From Streptomyces fuscigenes (lineage in GTDB: Bacteria; Actinomycetota; Actinomycetes; Streptomycetales; Streptomycetaceae): a DNA stretch of 64,000 nucleotides. Below are positions 40,179 to 49,565 of the stretch, piece after piece. The notes beneath the pieces are model-generated. The model had not been told where the DNA came from, ran no database searches, and saw nothing but the letters and a program-made list of their open reading frames with translations. Numbering within the stretch: position 1 is the first letter of the stretch; each line of letters begins with the position of its first letter. The translations under genes and the position numbers were made by a program. Location of the stretch: contig NZ_JAKGCV010000002.1 of the NCBI RefSeq assembly GCF_021556455.1, positions 1 to 64,000 on the forward strand. The letters are read 5' to 3'.

Positions 40179-41048
40179 ATGACCTCGAATTCCGCACACC
40201 CGACCTACGTGGTCCATGGCGCGACCGGCGCCCAGGGCGCTCCGGTCGCCGCAGCTCTCGCCGCAGCCGGCAGGTCCGTGACCGCTCTGACCCGCGACCC
40301 CGAGGCCGTCGTGAACGGAGCGCAGCGCGTCGTGGCGGCCGACTACTCCTCCGCCGCCGACCTGACCGACACCTATCGAGGTGCCGAGGGGGTCTTCGTC
40401 CACCTGCCGGCGATGGCCGCGAAGGATGACCGAGAAAAGTTCGCCCACAACATCCTCGCCGCTGTCGATGAGGCCCGTCCGGAGCGCGTCGTGTTCTCCA
40501 CCAGCGGCTTCCCCATCGATCCGGCCCGCGGCGGCGCATTCGCCACGCTCGCCGCCGGCCTGGCCGACAGCGGCGTGTCCTACGCGATCCTCGTCCCCGA
40601 GCTCTACCTCGAGAACCTCCTCATGCCGTTCATCATCGGCTCCGCCCGCGAACGCGGCGTCCTGCCCTACCCGATCAGGGCGGACTTCCCTGTGTCGTGG
40701 ACCTCCCATCTGGACATCGCGGACACCGCTGTCGCGCTGTTCGACCGCACGGACGTGACCGGCGTCGTCTCCGTCGGCCAGTACCCGGCGATCACGGGCC
40801 CTGATCTGGCCGAGGCGTTCGCGTCACGGCTCGGCCGCGACGTGGTCTTCGACGAGATCAGCCCGGAGGAGTTCCGCACGTCGCTCGCCCCCCTGCTCGG
40901 GGAGCGCTCTGCTGCTGACATCGCTCGCAACTACCAGGCGATGAGCACGCTGTCCGGCCGCCCGATCGCGCCGGAGACCTCCGCCCAGAAGCTCTTGGGC
41001 GTCACCCCCCGCACCACAAGCCGATGGCTGGCCGACATCGGCATCTGA
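40179..41048 (+). CDS. NmrA-like NAD(P)-binding protein
   Basis: A 289-residue atypical short-chain dehydrogenase. The N-terminal motif is YVVHGATGAQGAPVAAAL, the usual glycine-rich loop of the NmrA/HSCARG group, and LVPELYLENLLMPFI in the centre is also typical. Members sense NADP(H) redox state or reduce quinones. The canonical YxxxK is not evident. AAGGAGCACCCG precedes the ATG. It lies 197 bases after the hydrolase and may share its transcript. Confidence 0.83.
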   Translation: MTSNSAHPTYVVHGATGAQGAPVAAALAAAGRSVTALTRDPEAVVNGAQRVVAADYSSAADLTDTYRGAEGVFVHLPAMAAKDDREKFAHNILAAVDEARPERVVFSTSGFPIDPARGGAFATLAAGLADSGVSYAILVPELYLENLLMPFIIGSARERGVLPYPIRADFPVSWTSHLDIADTAVALFDRTDVTGVVSVGQYPAITGPDLAEAFASRLGRDVVFDEISPEEFRTSLAPLLGERSAADIARNYQAMSTLSGRPIAPETSAQKLLGVTPRTTSRWLADIGI

Positions 41049-41061
41049 GTACTTCCCTGCA

Positions 41062-41440
41062 GTGAGCTGCCTTCTCCCACGCATGGCCGGTCCGGGTCGG
41101 CAGCACACCGGCGGTCACCACCGTGCCGGTCGGGTTCAACCGGTCCAGCAGGGGGGAGCAGAGGTGTCTCCCCGCTCTTTGCTCCGACCTCGCACCGGGC
41201 CGGCACGGTGGACTCCAGGGAGATGGGAGGCAGCAGTACGATCCGCGAGCCGACCGGCGGCCGTACCGGGCCTCGTCGAGAGCAGCCGGGCCCGGGCCGG
41301 AGCTGACGACCGTGAGCGGCCTTGCCGTCAGCGGATGGCGACGTCGCAGACGCGGCGCCGAGCGCCTGCCGCAGCGCCCGGTCGGCGAGGGTCCGCAAGA
41401 AGTCGTGGACCGACTTGGTCTCCATCGGGAGCCACGACAT
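41062..41440 (-). pseudogene. degenerate ISAs1-like transposase fragment
   Basis: Minus-strand frames hold family-like pieces. SADGKAAHG at about 41310-41340 is where the family has VDGKTLRG; VGAKSGETPLLP and LLDRLNPTGTVVTAGVLPT follow at about 41080-41190. The catalytic-type TAD Asp reads TAG. Frame changes and substitutions show a relic. 41441-41770 shows no recognisable feature. Confidence 0.5.
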
Positions 41441-41770
41441 CGCCCGTGGAGGAGCGCAGGTGCGTCACTCGTGACCGTTGCCGCTCCTGGCAGCGGCTCG
41501 TGGGCGTGCCGCATCCATCGAAGTCGCCGGGGACACACGCGATCGCAGTTCGGAGTGAACGTCTCCAGCCTCGTCCGGCCAGCTCCCGGCAGCGCGGCGC
41601 ACACTGCCGGCCGGATACCTCCACTGTGGCACGCCCCGCCCGCCGCCGATCCGACCGCAGCGAGCACATGGAACACGCGGCGGACCCGTCGGCGCCCCGA
41701 CGGCGCACCGCGCGCCGCCCGACGCACCCGGCCCTACCGGATCGAGCACAACAGACCGGGCCGCAGCGGT

Positions 41771-42559
41771 TCAGCGCTTGAACTCCCGCTCCTCGATGCG
41801 GGTCTGGATGGTGCGGCCGCTCTCCCACGCGTTGGCGCCCGGCGCCACCTCGGGCGTGGCGATGTCGGAGCGGTTCTCGCGCTTGTGGGATGTCGAGATG
41901 CCGAGCCTGTCGTCCCGGGCCTGGATCATCTCCTGCGCGGCCTGCCCGTGCTCGGTGAAGCCCATCATCAGTTGCGGTATGCCGTAGGGGAAGTCGTCCC
42001 GGTCGTACTGCCAGGTGTGGAACGTCTTCCCGTACGTGGTCACGAGGTCCTCGAAGTAGGCGTGCTCGGCCAGGTCGGGGATGCCGGGGGCGGTGAGGCT
42101 GCCGGACTTCACCTCGTAGTGATGGCTGTGCCACAGCCGCTTCTCGTCAGCAGGCAGAGCGCGGAAGCGTTCCTCACTGATGATGTACTCGATGCCGATC
42201 AGCCGCGCGTCGGGCGCGTTGCGGTCGAAGATCACGCACTGGTGCAGGTCGTGCTGGAGATGGATGCAGAAATGGGTGGCCTCCACCTGCCGGCCCATGT
42301 CGTCGGCGTACATGTGGAAGCCGTTGAGGTACGTGCTCATCGCATCGAGGGGATATTTCGTCTGCATGGCGCCCGCCGCCATGTCGAGCGCCCGATGCTT
42401 GAGGGGATGCCCCTTGCCCACCTTGCTCATCGTGACCGCCTTGCGCCCCAGCAGGAGCCCGGCCGCGGCTGTCGCTCCGGCCGCGATGCCGACCCCGAGG
42501 GACGCGGCCGGTCCCCGGCCGGCCCCGCGCGGGCGGCGCGCGTTCTGTGTGAATGCCAT
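41771..42559 (-). CDS. OBAP/DUF1264 family protein
   Basis: A 262-residue protein of the oil-body-associated protein family, found in plants, fungi and bacteria with no settled bacterial role. The core is visible as HMYADDMGRQVEATHFCIHL, then CVIFDRNAPDARLIGIEYIIS, KRLWHSHHYEVKSG and FHTWQYDRDDFPYGIPQLMM. The N-terminus has an Arg-rich start and a hydrophobic Ala/Gly-rich stretch (LGVGIAAGATAAAGLLLG), suggesting export or membrane anchoring. The ATG at 42559 is chosen from this leader. A relic of a second copy's N-terminus lies at 20424-20540. Confidence 0.85.
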   Translation of the reverse strand: MAFTQNARRPRGAGRGPAASLGVGIAAGATAAAGLLLGRKAVTMSKVGKGHPLKHRALDMAAGAMQTKYPLDAMSTYLNGFHMYADDMGRQVEATHFCIHLQHDLHQCVIFDRNAPDARLIGIEYIISEERFRALPADEKRLWHSHHYEVKSGSLTAPGIPDLAEHAYFEDLVTTYGKTFHTWQYDRDDFPYGIPQLMMGFTEHGQAAQEMIQARDDRLGISTSHKRENRSDIATPEVAPGANAWESGRTIQTRIEEREFKR

Positions 42560-43057
42560 GAGCGGCGGGTGCCCAGGGCCACGAGCCCGTAACGAGCCCA
42601 CGCGGCCCACCCGCGCACCCAGGGCAAGCCCGCACGGACTCCCAGTGGACCAGGACGCGATCCCGGAGGCGGTGCGGCGCGTGCTGAGAGGGAGATCGCG
42701 CGGCCTCCGGGATCACGGTGGAAGGCGGCGGCGCGGGCCGCACGCCGACCGCGTCACCGCCGCCCGAGCTCCGCGCGCACTGCGCGCCCGAGTTGTGCCC
42801 GCAGGAACCGGACTGGTACCGGGCCACCCGGTCCGCGCGTCAGCTCCCACTGCTCGCGGTCCCGCTTCGTGAAGCCGTCGGGCGTGATGTCGTGCTGCCC
42901 TGGCGCCTTCAGTTCCAGGGAACGGTGATGCGTCGATGCGTCCCGATGTCCGAGAGTCAAGAATTTTGGATTGCGCATCGCCACGTCACCGCGACAGTCG
43001 ACGCATTCCGCGAGCGAAGAGGGGCCGAGCTGACCACCTGAAAGGCAAAACAGCAGA
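42560..43057. other. gene-free interval
   Basis: GC-rich sequence with only shadow-like frames. No ribosome site joined to a recognisable protein was seen. Confidence 0.4.
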
Positions 43058-43147
43058 TCAGCGACCCTTGGCAACCGGCTCCAGAATGCACACGCACTCC
43101 ATGTGGTGCGTCATCGGAAAGATGTGGCAGGTAGCAATAGTCTCCAT
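43058..43147 (-). pseudogene. C-terminal fragment of a TrmA/RumA-like RNA methyltransferase
   Basis: A short minus-strand frame reads HIFPMTHHMECVCILEP before a stop at 43058-43060. The FPMTHHxE segment is the conserved end of 5-methyluridine RNA methyltransferases. Nothing upstream continues the protein, so this is an isolated tail left by a deletion or rearrangement. Confidence 0.5.
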
Positions 43148-44363
43148 AACTGCAGGTCAATGGCCATGCGCGACCGCTCCGGACCGATGCTTCGGCAGCC
43201 TGGAGCGTCAAACGAGCGTCACGGAGCAGAGGGTCGTCGGTCGTCCCGTCCGAACCAGATGCGCCCACAACGCCTCGACCTTCATCAGGAGAGCCAACGA
43301 CACTGGCTAGTGAACCAAGTCACAGACGCCACTTGGGCGAGAGTCGTACTGGGCCGAAAGTTCCGCTGCCCTCGGGCCGACACCTAGCGGGAGGCGGCCG
43401 CCGGTGCGCCTGCCCCGGGCGCAGGCGCCCGCAGACGCAGCCGGACTCAGAGCGGTTGCGGTGCCGTGCTCTCGCCGATGTCCCGACCGAGACGTATGTC
43501 TCTGGGGACCTCGCGTCTCGGTCTTCCCCGTATCGGAGGGGGCCGAGGTAATCCCGTCCGGGCGCTCGGAACCATCACCGGACGGGCCCCGGCGGGTCTG
43601 GCCCCTCAGCGCGAGCCGGGCGTCGCGTACCAGCTGCCGCCGAGGAAGAGGCTCGCGGCGGCGGCCGCTGCATGCCCGTCGTACGCGCATGGTGGGGCAG
43701 TCGGGGGTACTGGCGGAGCGGCGCGGCCGGATCTGTCGTCCTTCTCGCGTGCGTTCACCGCGAGGGGCCGTCAAAGCACGACGGCCCGCCGGGCAGAATT
43801 CGTCCGCCTCGCGGCACCCCTTCCCCTCGACGGCCCGCCCGCCCAGTGAGCGGCACCGGCTCCAATACCCGAAGCCCGTCACGGCCACCCTGGCTCGCGC
43901 CGCCAACCCAGGGATCGGCGCTCGCAGGCGCACGCTGGAGGTATGGCATACGAGCAATCGCCGCACGGGTCGCGGCTCGCCGACGAGACACGGATGCACC
44001 GTCCGGCGAGAAAGCCCCCTCGGCGGCATCTACGAGTGCACCTCGGGCCAATCCGACCGGTACACGAGTACGGAAGTGGCCGGGAGGACGTTCCCGCCGC
44101 CGCCGGAGAGCTGCTCTGGAGTCGGCTGGAACCTGAAGGAGGCCACCCATCCTCCAGCGACGCGTGCCCTGCGACTCCGGCGCCCCTTCCACGCGTTCCC
44201 GAGCTGCGAGGGGCACGAGACATGCGCGCGGCCTGGGCGGCGGTGATCCGGCCGTCGAAGCAGTCCGTGCGGGCCTCCTCGTTCAGTACGCCCTGACCCT
44301 GGCCCTGGGCATCTCGGTCAGGTGGCTGATGAACCGATCGGCGGCGTGTATAGGCTCTGCGCT
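43148..44363. other. long interval without recognisable genes
   Basis: About 1.2 kb in which several overlapping frames are open on both strands, but none has a good start, a ribosome site or family-like sequence. It is probably decayed DNA. The end of it contains the promoter of the STAS gene (TATAGG about 16 bases before the GTG). Confidence 0.4.
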
Positions 44364-44723
44364 GTGTCAACCACGCCAGAGCCACACCACAACGGCCCCC
44401 CGTCCGAGCCCTCGATAGCCCGCCAGTACGCCCGAGCCGAGACCTGGGTGATCGAGGTGCGCGGTGACCTGGACCTCGACACGCTCCCCCCGCTGCGCAA
44501 AGCCCTTCAGGCCGCGGCCGCCACCCACCCCGTGAGCGTGCTCGACCTGGCCGGCGTGACCTTCGCCGACTCCAGTGCACTGAACCTGTTGCTGCTCTCC
44601 TCCCAGGCAACCGACCTGCGCCTCGCAGCCCCCGCTCAAGCCCTGTCGCGGCTGTTCCGTATCACCGGAGCCGATCAGGTCCTGCACATTTATCCCAGCG
44701 TCGAAGACGCCACCAGCAGCTGA
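44364..44723 (+). CDS. STAS-domain anti-sigma factor antagonist
   Basis: A 119-residue protein. The STAS core is clear: TWVIEVRGDLDLDTLPPLRKAL, then VLDLAGVTFADSSALNLLLL with the phosphorylatable-type Ser in DSS. Antagonists of this class bind RsbW-like kinases and free sigma factors when unphosphorylated. A GTG start at 44364 is proposed; it is close to a TATAGG element, so the transcript may be leaderless. An RsbW-like ATPase gene follows 144 bases later, a likely partner. Confidence 0.82.
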   Translation: MSTTPEPHHNGPPSEPSIARQYARAETWVIEVRGDLDLDTLPPLRKALQAAAATHPVSVLDLAGVTFADSSALNLLLLSSQATDLRLAAPAQALSRLFRITGADQVLHIYPSVEDATSS

Positions 44724-44867
44724 ACTTCGGGGCGCCGCGGTCGCCGGCAGCCCGGGGCCCTACCCTCGGTAGGTGTATGCGCCTGCAACCGGGACAGTCG
44801 AGGCGCGAAGGACGACAGACGGGTGCGCCCGGAGGCCGGGGACAGGGTGGGATCGATGGAGGCCGGT

Positions 44868-45293
44868 ATGCGGGAGAGTGCGGACGCCTGCGAACCCCAT
44901 CCACGCGCCGGGGGCATCTTCGACGGCCAGAGCGGCACCATCGCAGCAGCCCGTGGCATCGTCACGGCCTTCCTCACCACCCTCAGCACCCACCACGGCC
45001 TGACCATCGCCACCGACATCCCCGACATCGCGCGACTGGTCGTCAGCGAACTGGTCACCAACGCCTGCAAATACGCGCCCGGCCCCTGCACCGTCGATGT
45101 CGAAACCGACGGCGTGTGGCTGCAGCTCTCCGTCTGGGACAGCGCCCCGACCATGCCGCACGCCGCGAAACCCGAGCCCGGCCGCATTGGGCAACACGGC
45201 CTGGAAGTCGTCCTCGCCCTCACCGACAGCCTCGACATCCACCCCCAGGCCATCGGCAAACGCGTCACCGCCCGCCTCCCCCTCAACCACTGA
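44868..45293 (+). CDS. RsbW-like ATP-binding anti-sigma kinase
   Basis: A 141-residue GHKL ATPase. The N box is SELVTNACKYAPGP; the G1/G2 region is less canonical, with VWDSAP and GQHGLEVVLAL. Members phosphorylate STAS antagonists and sequester sigma factors, though many Streptomyces copies have other or unknown targets. GGAGG five bases before the ATG at 44868 fixes the start. The STAS gene just upstream is the obvious candidate partner. Confidence 0.8.
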   Translation: MRESADACEPHPRAGGIFDGQSGTIAAARGIVTAFLTTLSTHHGLTIATDIPDIARLVVSELVTNACKYAPGPCTVDVETDGVWLQLSVWDSAPTMPHAAKPEPGRIGQHGLEVVLALTDSLDIHPQAIGKRVTARLPLNH

Positions 45294-45517
45294 CCCGGCC
45301 CGCGCCGACAGCACACGACACGGCCACCCCCGCCGCCGGCCACCGCGTTCGTCCACCGGGCATAGGCGCCGGCGTCGGGCGGGATCGGGGGCTCCCTTCG
45401 CCCCGCCCGACGACCGCCCTGCCCCCCATATCGCCTCACTCTGTCCCTCGCTGACGACACCGGTGAGCCGCTGGGTGCGGCCAGTGCGTGCGGCCGGGTC
45501 GGACTACGGTGAGCGCC

Positions 45518-46195
45518 ATGGCGAAAGAGACCGATCGTGCCGCCTTGGCCGCCGCGGTGTGCATCGCGCTGACGAACAGTTCTCCGGGCTCACATGCCAG
45601 GCTGGTCGGATCGCTGGCATCGGGCACAGCGGACTTCTTCAGCGACATCGATATCGCGTGGGTCGTGCCGGACGCACAGTTCACCGACTGTCTGACCCGC
45701 GTGATGCACACGCTGGGAGAGGTCCGGCCGGTCGCCGGTCTGCGCAGCGACCCGGATTTCCACCACTCCGACCGCCGCCGTCTGTTGTTCGTCCGCTTCG
45801 CGGGAGTCCCTCTGTTCTGGCGACTTGATCTGGATGTCCGCACCGCATCGATAACCGATCACCGCCACTACGACGCCGAGAACCCGGCGGCGCGCGCCCG
45901 CGAGGACGAGTGGTCACGCCCGGCCAGCGCTCTGGCCAACGCCATCGGCGCCGTCAAAGCACTGAACCGGAAGAAGGACGACGAAGCCCGCGGCCTGCTG
46001 AACCGAGGATTCGCACGGATCCACGCGGACGACCGGGCCACCGGCGACTGGACCAACGACGTGACCCGTCTCGTACACGCCGCCGTGCTGCGCGACTCCT
46101 CCCTGACAGACCTCGCCACACAGGTCACCGCACTCACCTTCCAGTACGTGGGCTACGAGAGCACACGGACAGGACCACGTCGACCCGAGCGATGA
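45518..46195 (+). CDS. nucleotidyltransferase-domain protein
   Basis: A 225-residue protein with a polymerase-beta-type nucleotidyltransferase motif, LVGSLASGTADFFSDIDIAWVV (GSxxxG with the metal-binding DxD), and LFWRLDLDV as the likely third carboxylate. The C-terminal half is helical and unassigned. Such proteins include aminoglycoside nucleotidyltransferases and toxin-type MNT proteins. No HEPN partner gene is adjacent, so I do not assign a toxin-antitoxin role. Confidence 0.72.
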   Translation: MAKETDRAALAAAVCIALTNSSPGSHARLVGSLASGTADFFSDIDIAWVVPDAQFTDCLTRVMHTLGEVRPVAGLRSDPDFHHSDRRRLLFVRFAGVPLFWRLDLDVRTASITDHRHYDAENPAARAREDEWSRPASALANAIGAVKALNRKKDDEARGLLNRGFARIHADDRATGDWTNDVTRLVHAAVLRDSSLTDLATQVTALTFQYVGYESTRTGPRRPER

Positions 46196-46332
46196 GCTGT
46201 CAACAGCGTGAACGCTTTCCCACGGGAGGGTCAATCACCTAACTGCTGCCAATCTGCTCGATCACCAGCCCCGAATGGTCATCACCAGCGCCCGCGACGG
46301 AGTGGGCGCGCGGAGAGCGGAGATGGGGCGTG

Positions 46333-47121
46333 ATGGACGTAGATCGCATCGACACCCGGCTGCTGGAAGAGCTGACGGAGCAGTCTCAGGACCTGAACAG
46401 TGATGCGGTGAGGATCACGAACGAGGCGTTGGGCGAGTTCACCGAGGTGGCGGATGCGCAGCGGCAGCGTTGGTGGCGGCGCAGCGGCGCTGTCGCGGGT
46501 GTTGCAGGGGCTGCGGCGCTGTGGTCCTCGGCCCGGGCGGCCGCCTCGACGTCGAATGACGACGTCATGGCCCTGCAGACGGCTGCGTCGATCGAGAATC
46601 TCGCGATCAGCGTGTATCAGACCGCCGCGGGCTTGCCGTTCATCAAGAGCGGCAACAAGACGGTCATTGCCTTCATTGCCAAGACGACCACCCAGCACCA
46701 GGCGCATGCAAAGGCGTTCAACGCCGCGGCGACGCAGGCCGGCGGCCAGGCCCAGAGCGGGCCCGACCCGAAGTACGCCGCTGTCGTCAAAAAGGCGTTG
46801 CCGACCATCAAGTCGCCGGCGGACGTCGTCAAGCTCGCCATCACGCTCGAGGATGTCGCCGCTCAGACGTATGTCAAGAACGTCGGCCAGGTCAGCAGCG
46901 CGGAACTGCGCAAGCTCTTCGCCTCCGTGGCGCCGGTCGAGGCCCAGCATCGTGCGACGCTCCTCGCCGTCCAGGCGCTGCTTGCCGGGAACATGGCCAA
47001 CCTCGTGGCGATCCCCACCGACGTCGCGAAGCTGCCGGCGGCCGCGGGCAGCGTCGGCTTCCCTGACTCCTTCTACCCGACCAAGAGCGCGTCGCCGATC
47101 TCCGAGGGAGCCGTGAAGTGA
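46333..47121 (+). CDS. exported ferritin-like domain protein
   Basis: A 262-residue protein. After a cytoplasmic head of about 45 residues there is RWWRRSGAVAGVAGAAALW, a twin-arginine-like hydrophobic segment, then a ferritin-like four-helix domain (ASIENLAISVYQTAAG, AKTTTQHQAHAKAFN, LEDVAAQTYVKNV, VAPVEAQHRATLLAVQAL). The Glu and His residues are positioned as in di-iron ferritin-like proteins of the DUF4439 type. It is coupled to a second copy by a GTGA overlap, and a cupredoxin follows, suggesting envelope redox or metal handling. Confidence 0.75.
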   Translation: MDVDRIDTRLLEELTEQSQDLNSDAVRITNEALGEFTEVADAQRQRWWRRSGAVAGVAGAAALWSSARAAASTSNDDVMALQTAASIENLAISVYQTAAGLPFIKSGNKTVIAFIAKTTTQHQAHAKAFNAAATQAGGQAQSGPDPKYAAVVKKALPTIKSPADVVKLAITLEDVAAQTYVKNVGQVSSAELRKLFASVAPVEAQHRATLLAVQALLAGNMANLVAIPTDVAKLPAAAGSVGFPDSFYPTKSASPISEGAVK

Positions 47122-47945
47122 CCACCGCCGACGACGACTGGGAACTCCAGATCAGCGAGGAACAGCTCGCCCGGATGACCCGTGACATGGAAACAGCCCA
47201 CCGCGAGACCCTGCCCGCCATGCGGGAGGGGGCTGTGGATCTCGCCGAGGAGATCCGCACCGGGGCGGCGGAGAAGGGCCAACCGCGCAGCAACGGTCGC
47301 CGTAGCTTCCTGCTCGGAGCAGGCGGAGCCGCCGCTGCCCTCGCCCTCGCGGCCTGCTCCTCCTCCAACGGCACAGTCAGCGCCTCCACTTCCTCCTCCG
47401 CCGGGGCAGGCAGCACGCCTTCGTCCAGCGCTGCCGGTACCTACACCGGAGACCTGAAAGTCGTCGCACTCGCGGTTGCGCTCGAAAACCAGGCCGTGGG
47501 TGCCTACAAGGCGGCACTCGCCGCAGCCAAGGCAGGAAAGCTCGGCACAGTGCCTCCGGCCGTCGCGACCTTCGTGACGACCGCGATGGCCCAGCACGCC
47601 GACCATGCCAAAGCTTGGAACGCGGTCCTCACCGGGGCCGGCAAGCCCGCCATCACCAACGTGCCGCTCTCGAACCAGCCCGCCACCCTGCAAGCCCTGG
47701 GCAAGGCCACCAGTGTCGGCGCAGTTGCCAAACTCGCATTGACACTGGAGGACCAGGCCGCGCAGACCTATCTCTTCGCGACGTTCAACGTGAAGAGCGC
47801 AGTCGGCATCCAGACAGCGGCGACCATCGCCCCGGTCGAGGCCATGCACGCGGCGATCCTCAACTACGTCCTGGGCCAATACCCCGTGCCCGACGACTTC
47901 CTTCCGACCGACAAGGCCGCCAGCCCGGCCCTGCTGACCGTCTGA
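47118..47945 (+). CDS. Tat-type lipoprotein with ferritin-like domain
   Basis: A 275-residue protein. SNGRRSFLLGAGGAAAALAL followed by a lipobox Cys (AAC) indicates Tat export and lipid anchoring. A Ser-rich linker leads to the ferritin-like domain (VALAVALENQAVGAYKAAL, TTAMAQHADHAKAWN, LALTLEDQAAQTYLF, IAPVEAMHAAILNYVLG). It resembles the preceding gene and probably arose by duplication, differing in the leader. The role is unknown; partnership with the cupredoxin downstream is inferred. Confidence 0.82.
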   Translation: MTTADDDWELQISEEQLARMTRDMETAHRETLPAMREGAVDLAEEIRTGAAEKGQPRSNGRRSFLLGAGGAAAALALAACSSSNGTVSASTSSSAGAGSTPSSSAAGTYTGDLKVVALAVALENQAVGAYKAALAAAKAGKLGTVPPAVATFVTTAMAQHADHAKAWNAVLTGAGKPAITNVPLSNQPATLQALGKATSVGAVAKLALTLEDQAAQTYLFATFNVKSAVGIQTAATIAPVEAMHAAILNYVLGQYPVPDDFLPTDKAASPALLTV

Positions 47946-48045
47946 ACTCCGACCGCGCGGTGGCCCGCCGACCACTCCCCCGCCGCGAGCGGCAGGCCAC
48001 CGCGCGGCCCCGCAAGGTACCACCAACGGCCCCACCAGGGAGACG

Positions 48046-48450
48046 ATGGACATGCCCACACTCATGCGTCCGCCACGTTGGGCAACTCTTGCGCTCGCCG
48101 CCTCGCTCCTCATCCTGGCAGGCTGCTCCGACGGCGGTGACACGGCAACCAGATCTCCCGCGACGCCGGCCACCGCGGCGCATGGCTCCGGCGGGGCCTC
48201 CTCGCACATCGCCATCAAGGACTTCATGTTCAGTCCTGTGTCCCTGACCGTGCGGCCGGGTGCCCGTGTGACGGTCGCCAATCAGGATCAGACACCCCAC
48301 ACCGTGACCTTCACCGATAGGGGCACATCGGATACCGGACGTATCTCCGGGGGCAAATCCGCTGGCTTCACTGCCCCAAAGAAGAGAGGTAGTTACTCCT
48401 ACATCTGCGATATTCACCAGTACATGAAGGGAACCCTCGTGGTCCGCTGA
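48046..48450 (+). CDS. cupredoxin lipoprotein (plastocyanin/azurin-like)
   Basis: A 134-residue protein. The N-terminal leader ends LASLLILAGC-like (here ASLLILAGC), giving a lipid-anchored protein. The copper fold shows FMFSPVSLTVRPGARVTVAN, TPHTVTF with the first His, and SYICDIHQYMKGTLVV with the Cys, His and Met ligands. It probably carries electrons or copper outside the membrane. AGGGAGACG precedes the ATG. It follows the ferritin-like genes on the same strand. Confidence 0.85.
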   Translation: MDMPTLMRPPRWATLALAASLLILAGCSDGGDTATRSPATPATAAHGSGGASSHIAIKDFMFSPVSLTVRPGARVTVANQDQTPHTVTFTDRGTSDTGRISGGKSAGFTAPKKRGSYSYICDIHQYMKGTLVVR

Positions 48451-48797
48451 GCACGAAGGTCCCCAACTCCGCCGACGACGAGACCTGGAAACAAGGCAGG
48501 ACCATGCCCCGAACGGAGACGGCAGAGCACCCTTGTACCGGCCCCGAGATTCTGCGTTCTCATCGGCATCGATCCCACCAGCACCCGGCTGCGACGGTGA
48601 GGGAGCCACCCCACGCCGTCGTCGCCCCTGATGGCCAAGTCGTCGGATCAGTACAGGATCGAGAGCAGAGGAGACCGGCGGCCGTCCGAAACGGCAAAGC
48701 GCCGAGGGCGGCCTACACCCTGCGATCGCGACAGAGCTGCCTTCGACGGCCCAGGTCATGGCCCGGTCGCGTTGCTGCTGGGACGGAGCTTTGGACG
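48451..48797. other. convergent intergenic region
   Basis: Lies between the ends of the cupredoxin and anti-sigma genes. No coding frame or strong hairpin recognised. Confidence 0.4.
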
Positions 48798-49565
48798 TCA
48801 GGCGGGGACCTTGAGAATACTGAGGGGATCGCTGGTGGGTTGGGGCGAGCCGCCGGTCGGCTCGACGGTGATGCCGACGGCCGTGGCACCTTTGAGCTGA
48901 CCTTGCAAAACCTGCGCCTGGTGACCGGCTCCGGGCAGCAGTCCGGCGGGGCGAAATTGTCCCGCTTTGGAGTACCAGAGTTCGTAGACCTGGTGGCCGG
49001 TCAACTGGGGAAGGTTCGAGGCAATGAACGCGGCCTGACCGTGGGTGCGGGAGGCGACGACGCTCGCGTGCGCCCCGTCTGCGAGTTTTGCCGTGCTGAT
49101 CGTCGCATCCGGGGCCGCCAGGACACCGGTGAGGGCGTCGGTCTTCGCATGTGCCTCGGCGACCTGGCCCTGCGCGTCCTCAGCGAGTGTGTGCTGCCAA
49201 CTCGCGACGCCGCCCAGAGCAACCGCTGCGGCCACAGACGGCGCCAGAGCGAGCTTGAACACCCGTTGGCGGAAGCGATGACGGCGCATCACAGAGGCGG
49301 CCGATCGATCCCGTCGTTCCTCGGACACCACGTGATCCTGACGTACCTCGGTAATCTGCTGAAGTACTCGGCTGCGCAGCTCCGGGGGCGGGGTCTGTGA
49401 TTCGACAGCTGTACCGAGCTGTACGGCTCTCCCGGTAAGGTCCTCGACCTCACGACGGCACTGCGGACAGCTCGCCAGGTGGTTTTCGAAAGCGGCTTCT
49501 TCCTCGGGCGGCAGAGCATGCAGCACGTAGGCACCGACGTCGAGGTGAGGGTCGACTTCGTTCAT
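48798..49565 (-). CDS. RskA-type anti-sigma factor
   Basis: A 255-residue membrane protein. The N-terminal zinc-binding anti-sigma domain is HLDVGAYVLHALPPEEEAAF, followed by NHLASCPQCRREV with the HxxxCxxC metal site. A single membrane span lies at about residues 110-130, and the C-terminal extracytoplasmic RskA domain includes HQVYELWYSKAGQFRPAG. Such proteins hold a SigK-type sigma factor at the membrane until proteolysis. Its ATG overlaps the sigma gene stop (ATGA). The convergent ferritin-like and cupredoxin genes are possible members of the regulon. Confidence 0.9.
   Translation of the reverse strand: MNEVDPHLDVGAYVLHALPPEEEAAFENHLASCPQCRREVEDLTGRAVQLGTAVESQTPPPELRSRVLQQITEVRQDHVVSEERRDRSAASVMRRHRFRQRVFKLALAPSVAAAVALGGVASWQHTLAEDAQGQVAEAHAKTDALTGVLAAPDATISTAKLADGAHASVVASRTHGQAAFIASNLPQLTGHQVYELWYSKAGQFRPAGLLPGAGHQAQVLQGQLKGATAVGITVEPTGGSPQPTSDPLSILKVPA

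Noticed and set aside
43307-44246. Overlapping open frames on both strands as genes
   Set aside because: Arg/Pro/Ala-rich composition typical of shadow frames, with no ribosome site and no recognisable domain.
45518-46195. Toxin-antitoxin pair based on the nucleotidyltransferase gene
   Set aside because: No adjacent HEPN or other toxin-like gene could be found.
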